A stretch of 64,000 nt of DNA, from the NCBI GenBank assembly GCA_011799875.1, contig CM022298.1:264299757-264363756 (forward strand). Direction: 5' to 3'. Below, piece after piece: positions 1-10,542 of this stretch; positions within the stretch are counted from its first letter, which is position 1; each line of letters opens with the position of its first letter. The notes under the pieces were generated by a model. It was not told the DNA's origin and searched no databases. It saw only the letters and a program-made list of their open reading frames with translations. Both the position numbers and the translations under genes were made by a program. This DNA comes from Thinopyrum elongatum (taxonomy: Eukaryota; Streptophyta; Magnoliopsida; Poales; Poaceae).

Positions 1-704
1 GAGTATATTTCTTTTATCATTTGGGTTGGTTGATGATCTTGATTGTTTGAGTTGTATGGTTTATTTTGTTATTGTCCTATGGTGCCTTCCGTTCCGTGGC
101 ACACATGGGGGATTCCCGCTGTGGGATGTTGCAATACGTTCATGATTCGCTTATAGTGGGAGCCTAGAGTGACAGAAGCTTACACCCGAGTAAGGGGGTT
201 CTTGCATATGGGAGTAAAGGGGACTTGATACTTAATGCTATGGTTGGGTTTACCTTAATGATTTCTAAGTTGCGGATGCTTGCTAGAGGTCCAGTTATAA
301 GTTTATATGATCCAAGTATGGAAAGTATGTTAGCTCATGCCTCTCCCTCATATAAAATTGCAATAATGATTACCAATCTTGTTAACAATTGCCTAGGACA
401 ATTCGCACATGATACCATCATTATTCCACACTCGCTATATTCTAACTTTATTTAGGCAGTACCCATTTTTATGTTTTAGTTCTCTGATATAATGCAAAGC
501 TATCCTCTTTATACCCAGAATGTAGTTTTATTTATCATTTCTAGATAAAAGCAAACGCTTGGTGTACATAGAGTGGTATTAGTGGAAGATATGACTTGAG
601 AGAATATTGATCTTACCTTTAACTCCTTGTGGGTTGACACTCCATACTTATCACTTCCATCTCTGGAAATTGCTACGATGATTCCTTGCACTTGGGGATA
701 ATCA
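1..704 (+). repeat. 5' LTR of G0, 3' portion only
   Basis: This is collinear with the last ~714 bp of the 3' LTR and ends in ...GGGGATAATCA at 704, matching ...GGGGATTATCA at 6334. The two copies differ by scattered substitutions and small indels, so the insertion is not recent. Confidence 0.85.
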
Positions 705-714
705 ACCTCTTTTC

Positions 715-732
715 TGGTGTCGTTGCCGGGGA
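715..732 (+). other. Primer binding site-like tract of G0
   Basis: TGGTGTCGTTGCCGGGGA lies 10 bp downstream of the LTR end. The equivalent tracts in G3 (54141) and G4 (56100) read TGGCGC(T/C)GTTGCCGGGGA. Its place just inside the 5' LTR is where the tRNA primer for minus-strand synthesis binds. Confidence 0.6.
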
Positions 733-1698
733 GCAATAGCGTGGTGTTCATATTTTCGTGTATGCTTGTTTGCTTGATTCACTAAGTATATTTTGTTTCT
801 CCTTTTGTTTTTTTATTGATTTCTTTCTTTCGTTGTGGGTGAAACAAACAAAAATAATTATAAAATGCAAAATACAAAAAAAAATACACATCTCTTATGC
901 CTAGCTGAATGGCTTTAAAGAAAGCGCTGCCTGGGAGACAACCCAAAAGTTTAGGGAGTATTTTTCTCCTTTTGTGTAACATAAACTTTATTATGTGTGC
1001 CATTAAATTTTCAAAACCAAAGAAAATATAAATGGGAACCTAAAAAAACCTTTTCAAAAAGAGAAGCAATTGGAAGGTCGTGCATTGGAGAAGTGAGGGT
1101 CGACCTTGAACACTTGTGTTCATGCTCATGGAAACAATATAGAATTTTTTGTGGAAGTTTCTCACAAAAATAATTATCCCCTTGTACTAATCCATTTATT
1201 ATAAAAAATAATGTGCCAAGATTTACCTTTAGGATGTTTAAATTGCTTGTTTGGTCTGTGTTGCGCAAAAACAGAAACTTTTGTTGTAGTATTTGAATTT
1301 ACATATTTTACTGAGTGTGAAGAAATTCTGGAAAATTTAAATAGTACTGTTTTGAAAATTGTTTATTTTCTCCTAAGTGTTCAGAATTTGTTTGAGTTAT
1401 AGAAGTATATGTACCATCTGCACCTTAACAAATTGTCCTCTTTTCACAGATTGGTGTTATAGTTTCTTTATTTGCTTATGTTTGAAATCTTGTTGAGCCC
1501 CATTGACTTGGTGATAACATACAGTGGGTAATGTTTTATTATAATTATACAATAATGTTACATCAGGACATGATGGAATTTGATGTTATATGTACTAATC
1601 CCTCTAATAAAAAGTTTGGTTAAGTTTCCTACGGATGAAGTGTTCGAAGATCGAGGAGGTATCGATATGAGAAGAATAAGGAGAGGCAAGAGTTCAGA

Positions 1699-1780
1699 TT
1701 GGGGATTCCCAAGGCACCCCAAGTAAAACATTCAAGGAGACTCAAGCGTCTAAGCTTGGGGATGCCTGGAAGGCATTCCA
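1699..1780 (+). other. Conserved twin stem-loop, G0 copy A
   Basis: Stem-loop 1 (1699-1722) pairs TTGGGG with CCCCAA and retains part of an inner TGCC/GGCA stem (one mismatch, TTCC). Stem-loop 2 (about 1756-1780) pairs GGGATGCC with GGCATTCC. This is a degenerate version of the pair seen at 3144, 14349 (minus), 57838 and 62546. Function unknown. Confidence 0.5.
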
Positions 1781-1924
1781 TATTTCTTCTTCAACAATTA
1801 TCGGTATGCCTTGGTTTTTCTTTTGTTCACATGATATGCGTATATTCTTGGAGTGTCGTGTGCTTTTTCTTTTGTTTTAGTAATGCACCATGCTGGTATG
1901 AGATATTCCTTGGTTAATTTATAG

Positions 1925-2160
1925 AATGCTTCATGCGCTTCACTTAAATCTTTGAGTATGGCTTTATAGAATGCTCTTTGTGCTTCACTTAAATCTTTTG
2001 AGTATGGCTTTATATAATGCTCTTAGTGCTTCGCTTAAATCTTTTGAGCATGGATTTATAGAATGCTTCGTGTGCTTCACTTATACATTTTGAGCTCGGA
2101 TATTCGTCTCTCTATATTCATTGTAGAATGCTCTATGAACTTCACTTTTATCTTTTAGAG
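1925..2160 (+). repeat. Degenerate short tandem repeat 'GCTTCACTTA..TCTTTTGAG'
   Basis: At least four imperfect units of about 50-65 bp, each with GAATGCT, GTGCTTCACTTA and TCTTTTGAG. Equivalent repeats lie at 62815-63060 in G3 and, on the other strand, at 13930-14170 in G1. They mark the non-coding 3' region of this Gypsy group. Confidence 0.6.
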
Positions 2161-2385
2161 TTGAATGAAATTATCATCGAAAGCAGGTTCGGAAGAGTGT
2201 CAACTCTATGTAGCAATAATCCCACTATTTTGGAGGGTGTTGAATCTTATTACAATAATTATAAAGGTGGATTTGGAGAGGTCATAACTTTATGTAGTGA
2301 TGATTCCACAATTTTGGAAGAAATTTCAATTGATTACAATGAGAACAAAGTTGCTACTTATGATAATTATTGTGATGGTACTTAA
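2128..2385 (+). pseudogene. Remnant of Gypsy ORF of unknown function (ESGFGR-type)
   Basis: An 85-codon open stretch contains SRFGRVSTLC, NPTILEGVESYY and GFGEVITLCSDDSTILEE. The same motifs, in the same order, occur in the G4 ORF (56494-57174) and the G3 fragment (61392-61622). The first residues come from the 'cttcactt' repeat, so the true start is lost. It is acidic, has no zinc knuckle and no protease motif, and resembles no retroviral domain I can name. This is a decayed copy of a protein peculiar to these non-autonomous elements. Confidence 0.55.
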
Positions 2386-3143
2386 AGTAGTAGTAATTAT
2401 TCTTGTAAAATTTATCATAATTATGAATATCCTCTCAGAAATACCAAGTTCCCTCTCCATGTGCTGAAATTTTGAAATTTGTACTTGTTATACCTTCCTA
2501 TGCTAGTTAATTTTCTTATCTTTAAGTGAGTATCATTAAAATATCAATACCTAGCTAAAAAGCTTTAAAGAAAAGTGCTTGTGTGGAGGCAACCCAATAT
2601 TTACCCCTGCTGTTTTTGTGTGTTCACATGATTAAGCTACGGTACCAAGTAAGACCTTTGGGATGGTGCAAATACTTGTTGATTTGATTTTGTGCAAAAA
2701 TAAAACTTTTGCGCCTAGTATTTGATTTTACATTTTTTTACAGCAGCGTAAAAAAATTCTGAAATTTTTACACAGTATTGTGTTACCAATGTTTTTAGTA
2801 TGTCCTAATTTTTCAGAATTTTTGGAGTTAAAGAAGTATGGTTCTAATTCAGATCATTACAGATTGTTCTGTTTTTGACAGAATCTGTTTTGTTTACATA
2901 GTTTGCTTGTTTTAGCATTTCCATAGCTTATATTGAGTGATATAAATTGTGGAAATGATAGAGTACAGTAGGAATTATGTGAGAAAATTTTTGGATCTTG
3001 TCTTGATAGTGCAAAACTGAATGATTTATTTATTATCATACTAACCTATCACACGAGTTCTGTTATGTTTTGTGTTATTGAAGTTTTCAAGTTTTGGGTG
3101 AGATATTGATGTGAGGAGAATAAGGAGTTCCAAGAGCCTAAGC

Positions 3144-3226
3144 TTTGGGATGCCCAAGGCACCCCAAGTTAATTTTCAAGGAATACTCAAGCGTCTAAGC
3201 TTGGGGATGCCCCGAAAGGCGTCCCC
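3144..3226 (+). other. Conserved twin stem-loop, G0 copy B
   Basis: Stem-loop 1 (3144-3167) reads TTTGGG-A-TGCC / loop CAA / GGCA-CCCCAA. Stem-loop 2 (3203-3226) reads GGGGATGCC / loop CCGAAA / GGCGTCCCC, where one T-A pair is replaced by a T-G pair that would still form as U-G in RNA. Confidence 0.55.
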
Positions 3227-3399
3227 TCTTTCATCTTCAAAATTATCGCTATATCTTACTTGGAGCTATATTTTTATTCATCACTTGATATGTGTTTTGC
3301 TTGGAGCATCTTTTCATTTTGCTTGTTGTTTTAATAAAGTTCTTGGACCTGAAATTTTATTTGGAGAGAGTCTCCACAAAGCTACTTAATTATTTAACT

Positions 3400-4768
3400 A
3401 CTCATTTGATCTTCACTTATATATTTTTGGAGTAGTTTATCATTTACTCTCGTGCTTCACTTATATCCTAAGAGTAAATTGTTGAATGAATTGAATATCA
3501 TAAAGTTGAAATTATATGTGCTTCATATGCTTGCATCATGCTTGGTAGTAGTTTCACATTGGGTTTAGAAAGTAAAATCTATTGAAGTTTGACAATCACA
3601 ATATTGGTCATACAAGCAATTCATGAATGATTAGTATAAGGAAGAGAAATTTTACATAAAAATATATTATCTTGGACATCTTTTATGATTATAAATACCC
3701 ATCAATTATTTTCAAACTTTATCTTAGTTGAAGTTGGACAAGGAAGACAACGTAATGAGTTATGTTTGGGTATATTTGCATAGAAGTAATATTGTCATGT
3801 ATCCCCCAAGATATGGTGCTTGCTTAGGATCTTTTCCTAGCCAAAATTCCGTACTAAGTAGAAATACTACTTGTGCATCAAAAAACCCTTAAACCTAGTT
3901 TCCTGTCATGAGAGTCCACCATATCTACCTATGGATTGAATAAGATCCTTCAAGTAAGTTGTCATCGGTGCAAAAAGCTATAAAAATTGCTCCTAAATAT
4001 GTATGATCTTTTAGTTCAGGGGCAAATAAGCTTTGTATGAAGTTGTGATGGTAAAGAAATATAAGTGATGGACTACATAATAAAGGTTGTTATCACAAGG
4101 GGCAATATAAAGTGACGTTCCATTGCATTAAGGGCTTGCACATAAAAAAAATCAGAAGCGCATGACAACCTCTGCTTCCCTTTGCGAAGGGCCTATCTTT
4201 TAATTTTCAGCTTTTACTTTTATGCAAGAGTCAATAAGTATTCATTCTCATTTCAACCTCAATTATTCTGTAGTTTGCAAGCATTATCTTGTGGGGAAAG
4301 ATCCAGACACATATATCCATTCAAATATATTTGATAATGAATTGTTATTTTTGACAATTATCTTTATGACAAGTAAGTTGGGTGGCGAAACATCTAAGAC
4401 CCTATCTTTCTCTGTGTTCGATGGATACTATTTGTTCTAAAAATATGCTTTGATTACTAGTAATCATAGAAGACTATATGATAATTGAGTATGTGGCGCT
4501 CTTACTTAGACTTTGTTGAAAATAAGATGCATTGAAATTGTTTGGTGACTAAGAACATAGGTTGTTAAATTTCAAGAGAATGCATTGGTCGAATCATAAC
4601 AAGTGAACAGATTGCTACTTTATCAACATGAGTTTTATGAGAAAGAGTTGTTGTTAATGATGCTAGAAAAAGTGTTTGAAATTATCATTGGTCAAACTTA
4701 TGTACTATGCTAGCATTCACACTTCATAAATTATTTCTTTTATCATTTACCTACTCGAGGATGAGCAA
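3400..4768 (+). other. 3' non-coding region of G0
   Basis: No convincing gene. A short stretch around 3840-3950 is a worn match to the 3'-terminal ORF of G1 and G3 (start of 13549-13037 and 63424-63871), including the repeated 'AGTAGAAATACTACTTGTGCATC' context, but the frame is broken. Confidence 0.5.
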
Positions 4769-4787
4769 GAATTAAGCTTGGGGATAT
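4769..4787 (+). other. Polypurine-tract region of G0
   Basis: GAATTAAGCTTGGGGATAT lies immediately before the LTR start TGATACG. In G4 the same place reads GGAATTAAGCTTGGGGATGC. This is where plus-strand priming takes place in LTR elements; it follows the conserved CTACTCGAGGA(T/C)GAGCA tract. Confidence 0.6.
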
Positions 4788-6334
4788 TGATACGTGTCCA
4801 ACGTATCTATAATTTATGAAGTATTCATTCCATGTTTGCAATTGTTTTATATGGTTTTGGTGCAATTTTATATTATTTTTATGGACTAACTTATTAATCT
4901 AGTGCCCAGTGCCAGTTCCTGTTTTTTTTTTGCATGTTTTTTGTTTCGCAGAAAGACCATACCGAATGAACTCCAAATGCGAGAAAATTTTGCGGGGATT
5001 TATTTTGGAATATATGTGATTTTTGGGAGGAATAATCAACGCAACCATATACTCGAGGGCCTCACAAGGCAACAGGGTGCGACCTACCCCCCTGGGCACG
5101 CCCCCTTGCCTTGTGGTCACCTCGAAGGTCGGTTGGAGCCCTTCTTATGCTACAAGAAAGATAATTTCCAGATAAAAATCCCCGGAATATTTCATCCCGA
5201 TCAGAGTTACAGATCTCTGGAATATAAGAAACGATTTTTGGCCAGAAACAGGAAGACAGAAACAGAAGGAAATCGAGAGAGAGAGAGAGAGAGATCCAAT
5301 CTCGGAGGGGATCTCGCCCCTCCGAACGCCATGGAGGCCAAGGACCAGAGGGGAGCACCTCTCCACATCTAGGGGAGGCCATGGAGGAGGAAGCCTGAGG
5401 GGGAGACTCTCTCCCCCTCTCCCTCTCGGTGGCGTCGGAGTGCCGCCAGGGGAACCATCGCCGCGGTGATCCTCTTCATCAACATCACCATCTTCATCAC
5501 CTCCCTCATCTCTTTTCAGTGGTCCACTTTCCCGCATCCCGCTATAATCCCCTACTTGAACATGGTGCCTTATGCCACATATTATTATCAAATTATGTGT
5601 TGCCACCTTATGATGTTTGAGTAGATTTCTCTTGTCCTTTTGGTTGATTGATGATCTTGATTATTTTGAGTTGTATGTTTTATTTTGGTGCTGTCCTATG
5701 GTCCCTTCCATGTCGCGCACAGATGGGGGTTCCTACTGTAGAGTGTTGCAGTACGTTCATGATTCGCTTTATAGTGGGCGGCTAGAGTGACAAAAGCTTA
5801 CACCCGAGTAAGGGGGTTGTTGCGTCTGGGAGTAAAGGGGACTTGATACTTAATGATATGGTTGGGTTTACCTTAATGATTTCTAGTAGTTGCGGATGCT
5901 TGCTAGAGGTCCAATCATAAGTTCATATGATCCAAGCACGGAAAGTATGTTAGCTCATGCCTCTCCCTCATATAAAATTGCAATAATTATTACCGATCTT
6001 GTTAACAATTGCCTAGGAAAATTCCGCACACCATACCATAATTATTCCACACTCGCTATTTGTAATATATTCTAACTTTATTTAGGCTGCACCTATTTTT
6101 ATGTTTTAGTTCCCCGATATCATGCAAAGCTATCCTCTTTATACCCACAATGTAGTTTTATTTCTCATTTCTAGATAAAGGAAACGCTCAGTGTACATAG
6201 AGTCGTATCAATGGCTAACAGAACTTGAGAGAATATTGATCTTACCTTTAGCTCCTTATGGGTTCGACATTCCATACTTATCACTTCCATCTTTGGAAAT
6301 AGCTACGATGATTCCTTGCACTTGGGGATTATCA
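4788..6334 (+). repeat. 3' LTR of G0
   Basis: A 1547-bp LTR starting TGATACGTGTCC and ending ATTATCA (TG...CA ends). A (GA)10 microsatellite sits at 5275-5294. Open frames on both strands around 4899-5620 are GC-rich LTR sequence and not genes. The 3' flank after it is GAGCC. Confidence 0.85.
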
Positions 6335-6474
6335 GAGCCCCTATTATATTAGAATATCGCCTGCATTACAAAGATAATCTCACAACTATTTATGTTTTCA
6401 TGCTTCTCAGATATTGTACATAATCACAATGAATATGAGAATGCGCACATCAGAAGAATATTGCAAAAAGTTCA

Positions 6475-6681
6475 ATGGCTAACAAACTTGGCATCAAGGG
6501 ATTGATTTCCATTCTGGATGCAATGAAACCCACATGCTCCGCACCTACAAATTCATGTTCCGAATATGATCCTAACGACTATTCTAAGCTCAGAGTCAAA
6601 GGTAGATGGCCTATCTTGTTGACCCAACAAGGTGCATGTTCTAATTTGGCAAGGTTTATTGGTTGCACGTATCTTGCGTAA
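6475..6681 (+). pseudogene. Exon remnant of split plant gene, unknown function (part 1)
   Basis: A 68-codon open stretch (MANKLGIKGLISILDAMK..., then RWPILLTQQGACSNLARF) in unique-looking sequence between G0 and the CACTA. Upstream is a pyrimidine-rich acceptor-like site (CTTCTCAG at about 6404-6411), and a GGTAGATGG donor-like site lies near 6599. I do not recognise the family; proteins with coiled-coil tails encoded next to plant transposons (Ptta/En/Spm-like) are one possibility. The 5' part of the gene is probably beyond or destroyed by G0. Confidence 0.3.
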
Positions 6682-6833
6682 GATGTCTTACATTTCCTTT
6701 TGTTTCGTTGCATCGCCATCTTCTTAGTATACTCATCATATATGTGAAGATGTCATGCCCATCCATTATCAATAACTATTCCATTTGTCGTCATACCAGG
6801 TTTTTCCATTCAAATGTTGTTCTTGTGTATCAG

Positions 6834-7000
6834 ACATCCAAAAGGAGGAGGGTGATTGCAGAACCTGAAGGAGTACAAGCAAAGTCCTTGAGAAATGTGG
6901 TGGTACCCGAGAAATCAGAAAGCAGCCCACTTATATTGGCGATAGAACCATCACTACAAAACCTAGGATATCACAACTATGCTGCTCGCTGCTTTGCTCT
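6834..7000 (+). pseudogene. Exon remnant of split plant gene (part 2)
   Basis: An open stretch after a plausible acceptor (TGTGTATCAG ending at 6833) encodes TSKRRRVIAEPEGVQAKSL, NVVVPEKSESSPLILAIEPS and NLGYHNYAARC. It is basic at first and then polar. It runs into a GTTAGT donor-like site at about 7002, where the 180-bp tandem repeats begin. No family recognised. Confidence 0.3.
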
Positions 7001-7530
7001 TGTTAGTACCTATTGTCCTGTATTGCTGTACTTACATTCATACCTGGTGGATTATGTGACATCATTGTGCATTATAGCTTGCTTATCCACTGTTCACTCC
7101 AAATTATCAGATTTGTATTAATGCTTACATTAATGTAGAATAAACCCAATGCTTATGAAGAAGTTTAGCTCTACATTGTTCTTGTAAGTATCTGTTGCCC
7201 TTCATCGTTGTACTTATATTGTCAGCTAGTTGTTCATGTACCATCACTTTGCAGCTTATTTTCCATTTCCCTCCACTTTGTACACATCATCTAGATTTAC
7301 TCTTGCCAAAATGTTGAATAAAAACAATGCTACTGAAGAAGTTTAGCTCTGCATTGCTCTTGTCAGTCCGTTTTGCCTATATGATGTACTTACATTTATA
7401 GCTAGTTGATTATGTAGCATCACTCTGCATCTTAGCTTAAATAATTCCACTTGTTCCTATATTATCACATCTATATTTACTCTTAACAAAATGTAGAATA
7501 AAACGCAGTGCTCGTGAAGAAGACTCTATG
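6975..7530 (+). repeat. Three tandem copies of a ~180-bp exon/intron-like unit
   Basis: The donor-like CTTGT(T/A/C)AGT recurs at 6999, 7181 and 7359 (spacing 182 and 178 bp). Each time it is preceded by ATGCT....GCTCT(A/G)CATTG..CTT and followed by a similar AT-rich stretch ending ..ATGTAGAATAAA. Each unit could hold a mini-exon plus intron, i.e. a tandem exon duplication, but the copies are degenerate. Confidence 0.6.
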
Positions 7531-7532
7531 GT

Positions 7533-7603
7533 AAACTTCTTGAATTTCGACCCACCCCAACAACATGGACAAGGGCTTTATAGAGCCAGTCTTCACTACT
7601 AAC
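7533..7603 (+). pseudogene. Short exon of split gene, ending at a strong splice donor
   Basis: The stretch ATGGACAAGGGCTTTATAG...ACTACTAAC ends at AAC|GTAAGT (donor at 7604). The matching acceptor TCTTTCAG is at 52177, so the intron would be 7604-52177 and contains the whole CACTA element. The reading MDKGFIEPVFTTN followed by GNIADARKNC is in frame across that junction. Confidence 0.35.
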
Positions 7604-7825
7604 GTAAGTTTGTCCTTCTCGAGCCTTCAAACTTTGTTCTGTATATTTGGATAGCTATGACTACAACTGTTGTTTATTTTTGTCATTTGCATCAAATTGC
7701 ATGTTCAAAGTTTATTACAAGAAGTTCATAAACATAAGTTTGTCCTTCTCAATTTTAGTTTTTAGTGGTACAACCTAGTTCCTTATTCATACCATGTAAA
7801 TTAAACTAAACATAGCAAGTTATCT
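7604..7825 (+). other. Intron sequence left of the CACTA
   Basis: AT-rich, no gene. TAAGTTTGTCCTTCTC appears at 7605 and again at about 7735, a local duplication. Confidence 0.4.
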
Positions 7826-8032
7826 TATTTAGCACTGCATGTATGCTTGTATTCTTGATCTGTAATCCAGTGGTGTGGTGAAACTACCAACTCCGGCACA
7901 ATGTCATATCCTGCTACGTCTTAACAATGAACAATGCCATATTTTGTTAATGTTATTAAAATTGTGTCTTTTTATTTACCAATCTGAAATGGGATAAATT
8001 GATAGTACAATCACCATTGATGCTTATACATT
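7826..8032 (+). repeat. ~205-bp direct repeat, left copy, abutting the CACTA
   Basis: The run TTTAGCACTGCATGTATGCTTG....GATGCTTATACATT aligns from end to end with 51942-52140 (..TTTAGCACTTCCTGTATGCTTG....AATGCTTATATG). The left copy ends exactly at the CACTA start and the right copy begins exactly at its end. Confidence 0.7.
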
Positions 8033-8139
8033 CACTACTGTAGGATGGTTCAAACGGGACAGTCCAATCAGAGACCCTCCGAAGAAACTGTGTGCGATGC
8101 ATTAATCGCAAACGATGGTGTAAGAAAACCGTCAAAAAT

Positions 8140-8440
8140 GAGATGAACTGTTTGCAATGGCGCAGAGATGAAACAGGATTCAGATCAGAGCTGCATGTGC
8201 GATGCGTGGCATACGGTTAATCCATACGAACTATTTGCGATGATCCAGAAGAACAGAAACGGTCAGCCAGATGAGGGTGTGTGCGATATACGACATACAG
8301 TTCACTAGGATGAATTGTCTGTGATTAGGCAACACAACAGAAATGGTCAGCCATATCAAGGTGTGTGCGATGGAGGGCATACAGTTCACTCGGATGAACT
8401 GTTTGTGATGACCCAAGACAACAGAAACAATTCAACTGAA
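8140..8440 (+). repeat. CACTA left subterminal repeats (~84 bp, 3-4 units)
   Basis: Units of about 83-85 bp start with GAACTGTTTGCGATG-like words (8146, 8228, 8311, 8396). They contain ACAACAGAAACGGTCAGCC and GTGTGTGCGATG..CATACAGTTCAC. Such arrays bind the element's own DNA-binding protein in En/Spm systems; here that role is inferred. Confidence 0.65.
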
Positions 8441-8669
8441 CAAGATGTGTGTGCTACATGGCAAATAGGTCCGTAATCAGAAATGTGTGCGAAGACCGAT
8501 AATAACACAGACGGTTGCTGCTAATAAGCCGTGTGATTTTTTTTTGTCTACAGTAGAACAACACATATATAACTAAAATAAACATCCAATTACATAAGAG
8601 ACTATACAAATCATTCGCACACACCTCAATAAACAATTGCATGCACTCTAAACTAGGAGAAATGATCAT

Positions 8670-9498
8670 CTAGTCATCTACTTCTTGTGACGCTCCCGCC
8701 ACTGCTCTCTGGCTCGATCCCTCGTCTAGGGCAGGACAAAGACACTTCCTCATGTCAACGATCCGCCTGTACATCTCGTAGCTTGTGTACGCGTCCTTGA
8801 CCGCGTACTTGACATGTTCTTCATCTAGTCTCTAATCCCAAGCACTGTGCCAGGCGTTCTTTTCCTTCTTGCTCTCATCCTTCATCTTCATGTAGTAGGG
8901 GTCGATGATGGCCGAGGCGAGGTCAACTAGGGAGTTCTATTTGTTCTTGGTGCTACCCCAGACCTTGTAGTGGTCACGGATGTTGACAAGATTCTGGTAG
9001 GTCAAGCCCGAAACATCAAGCGCTTTTAGATCGTTGGTGGTGTCCACCATAGTGAAAGTGTAGTCGGGGCTGTTAATAAACCTGGCGAAATGCTCGCAAG
9101 GCCTTGTGGCCAAGTGGTAGTGGTATACGAGGACGTCATGTCACATGCACAACTGGGCGACGGCAACCTTCTGATCTTGCCTGGCACGACCGTTGGTGAA
9201 CTCGAGGTCGAAGCCGACCACTTGGTACTTGTCCTCAGCAAGCAACTGCTCCATAGTTTGGATGGAGCTCTCCACCAAGACCGGATCGTTCGTGTACACC
9301 ACCGAGAAGTCCTTCCCCCTCACGTGGGTGTCCACTACGTGATGCGTGGTGAACTGCCCCCCATTGTTGTCGTCGGCCGCTGGGAGCGCCATTGGAGCCA
9401 CGTGGATCGCCATTGGGATCGCTGGATGTCCTCTCTGTATGTGTCGTTGTGGGTGTGCTTATTGTGTCATCTGGCGCGAGATGAAGGTAAATGGCCAC
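8670..9498 (-). pseudogene. WRN-like 3'-5' exonuclease-domain protein, inactivated
   Basis: On the minus strand from about 9498 to the stop at 8670-8672. Codons 9413-9141 give QVVGFDLEFTNGRA, the first DEDD exonuclease motif with D-x-E, then VAVAQLCM. The frame continues past three in-frame stops: TGA after QLCM, TAG after STKNK and TAG after AWHSAWD. It then shows KYAVKDAYTSYEMYRRIVDM, the third motif with Tyr and Asp spaced as in the DEDDy group. The N-terminal part (AIYLHLAPDDT..) is one frame off and its likely start codon is GTG. Family role: removes nucleotides from DNA or RNA 3' ends; here it is a decayed captured gene within the CACTA. Confidence 0.75.
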
Positions 9499-9663
9499 GG
9501 GAATAAATGGGGGCTAGGCAGCCTGGATTATCTACACGTCCGCATGTTAGATTTTGCAGCGGGTAACTGCATCATGGCGCCGCGCCCGGCGCAACCGCAT
9601 GCATAATGGCAGCACAAACATATGTGATCGTGCGCCAGCCCCAAACACTGGCAGCGCACGTGG

Positions 9664-9760
9664 AGGGACGCGGGCAGAGCGCACGAAGGGACACGAGAGT
9701 AGAGCGCGTGCGGCGGGACGCGAGCAGAGCGCACGGCGGGACACGAGCAGAGCGCGCCGC
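9664..9760 (+). repeat. GC-rich minisatellite, ~23-27 bp x 4
   Basis: Units contain GAGCAGAGCGCACGGCGGGACAC with small changes. The overlapping open frames on both strands at 9528-9863 are by-products of this Arg/Ala-rich repeat and are not called as genes. Confidence 0.7.
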
Positions 9761-9938
9761 AGCCGCCTCAACCATGAGCAACCACATGCATAGAGCATTT
9801 GAACACGCAGGGAATGGTCATCTACAAGCCGGCCGACAGTTGAGGGCCGGTGGCATGATGTGAAACTACGCCGCGTTCCACATCACACGCTGGTCGAACA
9901 ATCGTTCGCAACGCTGCGTAGAGAGCGGCCATGTGCTA

Positions 9939-10173
9939 CTACCTCCGTCTTGGTCCATTAGTCCCCTTTATATTATGTTCCATATTTTGACCTTAAATTT
10001 AACTAACAAAATGTTAATGCAGGTTATAAAAATTATATAATTGGAAACTATGTTCAAATACGAATCCAACGAAATAATCTTTGGCGACATGCATTCGTAT
10101 TTTATTAGTTAAATCTCTAGTCAAATTTTGGCACAAAAATACAAAGAGGACTTATGAACCAGGACGGGGGTAG
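9939..10173. mobile_element. Stowaway (Tc1/mariner-type) MITE, 235 bp
   Basis: The terminal inverted repeats CTACCTCCGTCTTGGTCCAT and, on the other strand at the right end, CTACCCCCGTCCTGGTTCAT match in 17 of 20 positions. They are flanked by TA on both sides (9937-9938, 10174-10175). Size, TA target and the CTnCCTCCGT end are all typical of Stowaway. It has no coding capacity and inserted into the CACTA. Confidence 0.85.
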
Positions 10174-10454
10174 TAGGTAATTAAATCAGAAATGTTTTTT
10201 TTATTAACCGTATGTGTACGTGTCATTTCGTCCTCCTCTCGCACGTCTTGTCACCTCGCTGTTGTAGACGGCTTCAAGCACAAGCTTGAGCAGCGCAAGG
10301 GCATTCTTTTGGCCAAAACGGTAGCTCGAAGTGGCGTCAATGAATCGTTGGTGAGCCCGTTCCCGCACAACCGCGTAGGTTCCCATGCATAGCAGTGCAA
10401 GCTTCCCACCTGACTCGGCAAAATCCCCCAAAATCCCAATGCTTACCGGCCTGC

Positions 10455-10462
10455 TATATAAA
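10455..10462 (+). promoter_or_regulatory. TATA box of captured gene
   Basis: TATATAAA lies 81 bp before an ATG at 10543, with a pyrimidine-rich leader between them, the spacing expected of a plant RNA polymerase II core promoter. A minus-strand open frame overlapping it (10204-10692) is rejected. Confidence 0.5.
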
Positions 10463-10542
10463 CCCTCATGACCAGCGAGTCTTGCGTCGCCTTTTCCCCT
10501 CCCTCCTTGTAGCTTATCTCGTCTGCTTCTCCCACAGTCGCC

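Larger units (their letters stand above)
895..3400 (+). repeat. Duplicated 3'-type non-coding module inside G0
   Basis: A module starting with CCTAGCT..GCTTTAAAGAAA and GGGAG(A/G)CAACCC, followed by a gene-free stretch and a pair of stem-loops, occurs at about 895-1810 and again at about 2545-3255. In G3 and G4 the same module occurs once, after the coding frame. Here one copy lies before the ORF remnant (2128-2385) and one after it. Either this is a duplication, or G0 is a recombinant that gained an extra 3' module, for example by template switching. Confidence 0.6.
1..6334 (+). mobile_element. Gypsy LTR retrotransposon G0 (Athila-type, non-autonomous), left end outside window
   Basis: Bases 1-704 match 5621-6334, so the window opens inside the 5' LTR and the element ends with a full 3' LTR at 4788-6334. 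A primer-binding-like tract follows the 5' LTR and a CTCGAGGATGAGC...AAGCTTGGGGAT tract precedes the 3' LTR. The internal region (705-4787, about 4.1 kb) shows no reverse transcriptase, integrase or RNase H motif; it holds only a short remnant frame related to one in G3 and G4. It must therefore have depended on enzymes of another element. The 5-bp target duplication cannot be tested because the left flank is missing. The family name is not resolvable by eye. Confidence 0.85.

Noticed and set aside
4899..5620. Overlapping 106-156 codon frames on both strands
   Set aside because: They lie in the G0 3' LTR, are GC-rich with a (GA)10 run and have no homologue pattern across the LTR copies.
9528..9863. 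Several Arg/Ala/Ser-rich frames on both strands
   Set aside because: They are created by the ~23-bp GC-rich minisatellite and flanking GC-rich DNA.
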